Position numbers and translations under genes: made by a program. From Pontibacter aydingkolensis (GTDB lineage: Bacteria > Bacteroidota > Bacteroidia > Cytophagales > Hymenobacteraceae), in NCBI RefSeq assembly GCF_019443125.1, contig NZ_JAHYXK010000013.1, positions 1-64,000 on the forward strand: a DNA stretch of 64,000 bases, read 5' to 3'. Numbering within the stretch: the first letter of the stretch is position 1; every line of letters starts with the position of its first letter. Under the pieces are notes generated by a model. It ran no database searches. It saw only the letters and a list, made by a program, of their open reading frames with translations, and was not told where the DNA came from. Below, piece by piece: positions 60,858-64,000 of this stretch.

Positions 60858-62187
60858 TGATTTTTACTCGTTTTACACGCTTGGCATCCGCTGACTCTAC
60901 TGTGAAATGGAAACGGCCATACTGGGCCTCTTCGCCTACGCGCGGTATCCGTGAGAAAAGTGCCAGCATCAGGCCGGCAACTGTCTCGTTCTCGCCTTTT
61001 ACTTCGTTAAAGGCATCAAAAGGTAGCTCAGCTATCTTACAGAAATCGTGCAGCGACGTTTTACCATCAAAGATAAAGGTATTTTCGTCTAATTGGGAGT
61101 AGATAATGTCATCATCGTCATCAAACTCATCGTTGATCTCACCAACAATCTCTTCGATAATATCCTCTAAGGTAAGCAAGCCTGATGTAGTGCCATACTC
61201 ATTTACCACAATTGCCATGTGTACGTGCTTGTCTTTAAAGTCCTGATACAGGTCGGCAATGCGTTTGTTTTCTGGTACAAAGAACGGCGGCCTTAGCAAT
61301 TTAAGCCAGTTAAAATCATCGCCCTGGTCTAAGTATGGCAGTAGGTCTTTTACATAAAGTATACCATCTATCTTATCGGTACTTTGAGTATATACCGGCA
61401 CTCTGGAATATCCCCATTGTACAATCTGGGGCAACAGCTCTGTGAATTTAGTAGTAGAGTTAAAGGCAATCACATCCAGGCGCGGCCGCATGATCTGCCT
61501 TACAGTAATGGCTCCGAAGTTAACTACACCGCGTAAGATCTTACGCTCCTCCGGCGACGATTCCTCGTTGGTTAATGCCATGTCCAGGCTTTGGTGCAAT
61601 TCCTCTATCGTATGGTTATAGCCCCGTATCATATAATGCTTATCGATGTAGCGGCTAATGCCAGACATTATCCACGAAAGCGGCCTTGCGACAAACTGCA
61701 TGTATTTTATTAGAGGTACAGTACTACGTGCTATAGCCAGCTGGCGCGTTTGTACATATACTTTTGGCAGTAACTCCCCGAAGAAGACAATAAAGAAAGT
61801 AGCGAATAATGCGCTTGCCGCCAAAGTAGCAGCCGGTAGCGTTCTGGTTGCAAACAATTGCCAGGCCACATAAGCAAATAGTGTGATGATGCTTACGTTA
61901 ATGCCGTTGTTGAAAACAAGTAGTGTATTGAGGAGTTTTCTAGGGTTTTGCAACAGGCGATGGATGGTGCGCTCTGCAGGTATGGGACTCGTCCTGCACC
62001 TTTCAAGTTCCTGCTCCGACAGCGAAAAAAAAGCTGCTTCTGCCCCGGATACCAGGGCAGAAAGCAGCAAAAGGATTAAGCCAGCAAAAACTGCTGCTAT
62101 ATATTCAATTCTGAGTTGGTCTATCGACGTTTGGAATAACTGAAGTAAACTATAACTCAGGGGGTCTCCGGAATCTAAACTTTCCAA
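60817..62187 (-). CDS. gldE: Gliding motility protein GldE (CNNM/CorC-like)
   Basis: 456 residues. An N-terminal CNNM membrane domain (about 20-195, four hydrophobic segments including AGLILLLLSALVSGAEAAFFS) is followed by a CBS pair (about 215-340, RQIMRPRLDVIAFN and VVNEYGTTSGLLTLEDIIEEIVGEI) and a CorC/HlyC transporter-associated domain (to about 445). The order and place between ssb and gldD identify GldE. An ion-transport role is inferred from CNNM/CorC kin. It follows ssb by 26 bases, so ssb-gldE-gldD form one operon. Confidence 0.94.
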   Translation of the reverse strand: MESLDSGDPLSYSLLQLFQTSIDQLRIEYIAAVFAGLILLLLSALVSGAEAAFFSLSEQELERCRTSPIPAERTIHRLLQNPRKLLNTLLVFNNGINVSIITLFAYVAWQLFATRTLPAATLAASALFATFFIVFFGELLPKVYVQTRQLAIARSTVPLIKYMQFVARPLSWIMSGISRYIDKHYMIRGYNHTIEELHQSLDMALTNEESSPEERKILRGVVNFGAITVRQIMRPRLDVIAFNSTTKFTELLPQIVQWGYSRVPVYTQSTDKIDGILYVKDLLPYLDQGDDFNWLKLLRPPFFVPENKRIADLYQDFKDKHVHMAIVVNEYGTTSGLLTLEDIIEEIVGEINDEFDDDDDIIYSQLDENTFIFDGKTSLHDFCKIAELPFDAFNEVKGENETVAGLMLALFSRIPRVGEEAQYGRFHFTVESADAKRVKRVKINVRNKREHYHKAS

Positions 62188-62213
62188 AATTACTTAATTG
62201 GGTCAAACATTAT

Positions 62214-62669
62214 TTAGAACGGCAGGTCGTCCGGCTCGTCGTTCTGTGTGGCAGAGGCATTGCCTCCATAGTTGCCGCCGGCAGAAGAAGACGAGGAAGC
62301 TGTTTCCTGGTAGTTTCCACCACCTGTGCTGCCATCGCTGCGGCCGCCCAGCATAGTCATGTTATCTGCTACGATCTCGGTAGAATAACGCTGGTTGCCT
62401 TCTTTGTCCTGATACTGGCTGGTTCTGATCTTACCTTCAATAAAAACTGACTGACCTTTTTTCAGATACTTTTCAGCAACTTCAGCTAAACCGCGCCACA
62501 CCACAATGTTGTGCCACTCTGTTTTTTCCTGCTTGTTACCGCTCTTATCCTTGTAGGATTCCGATGTGGCGATAGGGAAACGGGCTACTGCCACGCCGCC
62601 TTCTAAATGACGTACTTCAGGGTCTTTGCCCAGATTTCCGATAAGGATTACTTTGTTTACACTTGCCAT
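62214..62669 (-). CDS. ssb: Single-stranded DNA-binding protein
   Basis: 151 residues. The OB fold (about 3-105) begins [23 protein letters not shown] and includes [25 protein letters not shown] Gly/Ser-rich linker leads to the acidic tip DDLPF that docks replication and repair partners. It binds single-stranded DNA in replication. A 7-bp hairpin CTCCGGC / GCCGGAG (62706-62725) lies in its leader. Confidence 0.97.
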   Translation of the reverse strand: MASVNKVILIGNLGKDPEVRHLEGGVAVARFPIATSESYKDKSGNKQEKTEWHNIVVWRGLAEVAEKYLKKGQSVFIEGKIRTSQYQDKEGNQRYSTEIVADNMTMLGGRSDGSTGGGNYQETASSSSSAGGNYGGNASATQNDEPDDLPF

Positions 62670-62747
62670 GTCTTTTTTTGTCTAAATAGTTAATTAATTG
62701 GGCTACTCCGGCAACCAAGCCGGAGGCAAATATGGCTTACTGAACTA

Positions 62748-62755
62748 CAAATATA
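62748..62755 (-). promoter_or_regulatory. Bacteroidota -7 box (TATATTTG) of ssb operon
   Basis: On the minus strand TATATTTG fits TAnnTTTG. It lies between mutY and ssb, about 79 bases before the ssb ATG, and would drive ssb-gldE-gldD. Confidence 0.6.
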
Positions 62756-62773
62756 TGGTTATAAAAGTTCAGT

Positions 62774-63865
62774 TTATAAATGTACTAAAATCTTAGCATC
62801 TTTCAAATAGTTGCTGATCAAAACAGGTTTCGGGAGTTCGTCTATTTTTTCAGGGCTATAAAGCGCTAACCGGCTCTCTTGCAGAACTTCTTCCTTTAAA
62901 CGAGAATCAAGCTTGAAATAGTAAAAACGTGCTGTTATTTTCTGATGACTCAGGATATGCTTGTACTCTTTAGAGGGTAGGTTTGCGTGTGAACTGCTTA
63001 GCTCTATGCCTGCCTCAGAAAGTTCCCTTATGAGTGCTTCCAGCGCCAGGTCCTTGCTATCTGATTCGTATAAGTAGAAGTCGTAAAGTCCCTGCCAAAT
63101 GTCTCCTGCCAGCCGCTTACGCATGTAAAAACTCCCTTCAGACTCGAGTACAATGTAATGGAAGAATCTTGGCCTAGCAGCTTTTGCCTTAGATTTAACT
63201 GGTAGTTCCTGCACCATGCCATGGTTAAAGGCAAAGCAGCTCTGTTGCAGCGGGCAAAACAGGCAGTCGGGCATAACCGGTGTGCACTGTATAGCCCCAA
63301 ACTCCATAATAGCTTGATTAAAATTGTCAGGCGCATCTGCAGGAACCAGTTCATCGGCCAGTTTCTGAAATACTTTCCGTGAGGCTGGTGCGGCAATATC
63401 CTCTGTAAGTCCAAATACACGCGCCAGCACCCTGAACACGTTCCCATCCAACACAGCAACCTGTTTTTTAAAAGCAAAAGAGGCAATAGCTGCGGCTGTA
63501 TAGCTGCCAATACCTTTTAGTTTAAGCAGCTCCTCATGCTTGTCCGGGAAGTTGCCGCCATACTTTTCTACCACCAGTTGGGCAGTGTGGTGCATGTTGC
63601 GTGCCCGGGAGTAGTAGCCGAGCCCCTGCCACAGGCGCAGTACCTCATCCTGCGGGGCAGCTGCCAGATCGTGCACGGTTGGGTAAGCCTCTGTAAACTT
63701 TAAGTAATAGGGCATGCCTTGTGCAACCCTGGTTTGCTGAAGTATAACTTCCGACAGCCATATAAAGTATGGGTCGGTTGTTTCGCGCCAGGGTAGGGCC
63801 CGCTTGTGCCGGCTATACCAGTTTATAAGCGTTTGTGAAAAATATAATGCAGGCGTAATAGCCAT
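62774..63865 (-). CDS. mutY: A/G-specific adenine glycosylase
   Basis: MutY removes adenine mispaired with 8-oxoguanine. 363 residues. Glu39 in WLSEVILQQTRV and Asp140 in AVLDGNVFRVLAR are the catalytic pair, GIGSYTAAAI (118-127) is the helix-hairpin-helix, and Cys194, Cys201, Cys204 and Cys210 bind the Fe4S4 cluster. The C-terminal NUDIX-like domain (about 230-355) reads the oxoG strand. It starts with ATG 63865, and the last 135 bases of the window upstream of it hold no gene that I can support. Confidence 0.96.
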   Translation of the reverse strand: MAITPALYFSQTLINWYSRHKRALPWRETTDPYFIWLSEVILQQTRVAQGMPYYLKFTEAYPTVHDLAAAPQDEVLRLWQGLGYYSRARNMHHTAQLVVEKYGGNFPDKHEELLKLKGIGSYTAAAIASFAFKKQVAVLDGNVFRVLARVFGLTEDIAAPASRKVFQKLADELVPADAPDNFNQAIMEFGAIQCTPVMPDCLFCPLQQSCFAFNHGMVQELPVKSKAKAARPRFFHYIVLESEGSFYMRKRLAGDIWQGLYDFYLYESDSKDLALEALIRELSEAGIELSSSHANLPSKEYKHILSHQKITARFYYFKLDSRLKEEVLQESRLALYSPEKIDELPKPVLISNYLKDAKILVHL

Positions 63866-64000
63866 AGTATGAATTAATTGACTTCTTTTGTGTTGGGATG
63901 GAACAGGTAAAAGTAATCATTTGTTCTGAACGCGACCTTATCTGCGCGCTTCCGAAATATAACTGAACATGGCGCGTTAAGGGGAGGTAGTTGTGGCATG

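Noticed and set aside
1..64000. tRNA genes, rRNA genes, CRISPR arrays, prophage or insertion-sequence genes
   Set aside because: I looked for T-loop and anticodon patterns, regularly spaced repeats, integrases and transposases and found none. A covariance search was not possible here.

Overview
The window is a stretch of a Bacteroidota chromosome, most likely order Cytophagales and family Hymenobacteraceae (Pontibacter-like). This rests on a SusC/SusD pair, gliding genes gldE and gldD beside ssb and mutY, a two-ExbD TonB system, short OmpH/Skp paralogues next to bamA, promoters of the Bacteroidota TAnnTTTG type with no strong Shine-Dalgarno sites, and GC that looks to be in the mid 40s. The genus is an inference. 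I saw no tRNA, rRNA, CRISPR array, transposase or phage gene. The region is mostly core genome.

Layout. 1-3.9 kb: 3' part of a SusC-type receptor and its SusD-type lipoprotein, closed by a terminator. 3.9-8.8 kb (minus strand): an RsmI-like methyltransferase, an alpha/beta hydrolase, selD-mnmH (selenium for tRNA) coupled to pdxJ. 9-11.4 kb: yqeY, an NTF2-like secreted protein, a CvpA-type protein, pabA. 11.4-22.9 kb (plus strand): hydrolase, CBS protein, BamA-like outer-membrane protein, nadK, two DUF6089-type barrel proteins, uppS, bamA, two OmpH/Skp chaperones, rluD. This is an envelope-assembly block. 23-30 kb (minus strand): ExbB-ExbD-ExbD-TonB, then a second TonB, a small membrane protein, a PstS-like lipoprotein and a TPR protein. 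30.5-40.1 kb: mazG, glmM, a cysteine desulfurase, a LOG-family protein, an amidohydrolase, hemH, era, der. 40.1-42.6 kb: two tiny acidic lipoproteins in tandem and two poorly known proteins. 42.7-45.9 kb (minus strand): an arginase-fold protein, a cytochrome b5-like protein, an amino-sugar kinase and murQ, packed like an operon. 46-54.8 kb: fatty-acid activation and beta-oxidation (acyl-CoA ligase; MarR regulator, HAD-ECH fusion, thiolase, acyl-CoA dehydrogenase). 55-64 kb: a glycosyltransferase, an unknown secreted protein, recG, gldD, gldE, ssb, mutY.

The strongest signal not explained by the genes is a 7-base word, AAGTATR (reverse YATACTT). By eye I count about 195 copies on the two strands against roughly 24 expected from base composition. 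It sits in genes as well as between them and drives codon choice (Ile-Leu written ATA-CTT, Ser-Ile written AGT-ATA). Its density is very uneven. It looks like a HIP1- or DNA-uptake-type genome-wide word. A second signal is a set of small palindromic intergenic repeats of several families, including an inverted pair at 60.0-60.2 kb whose hairpin stems show a compensatory base change.
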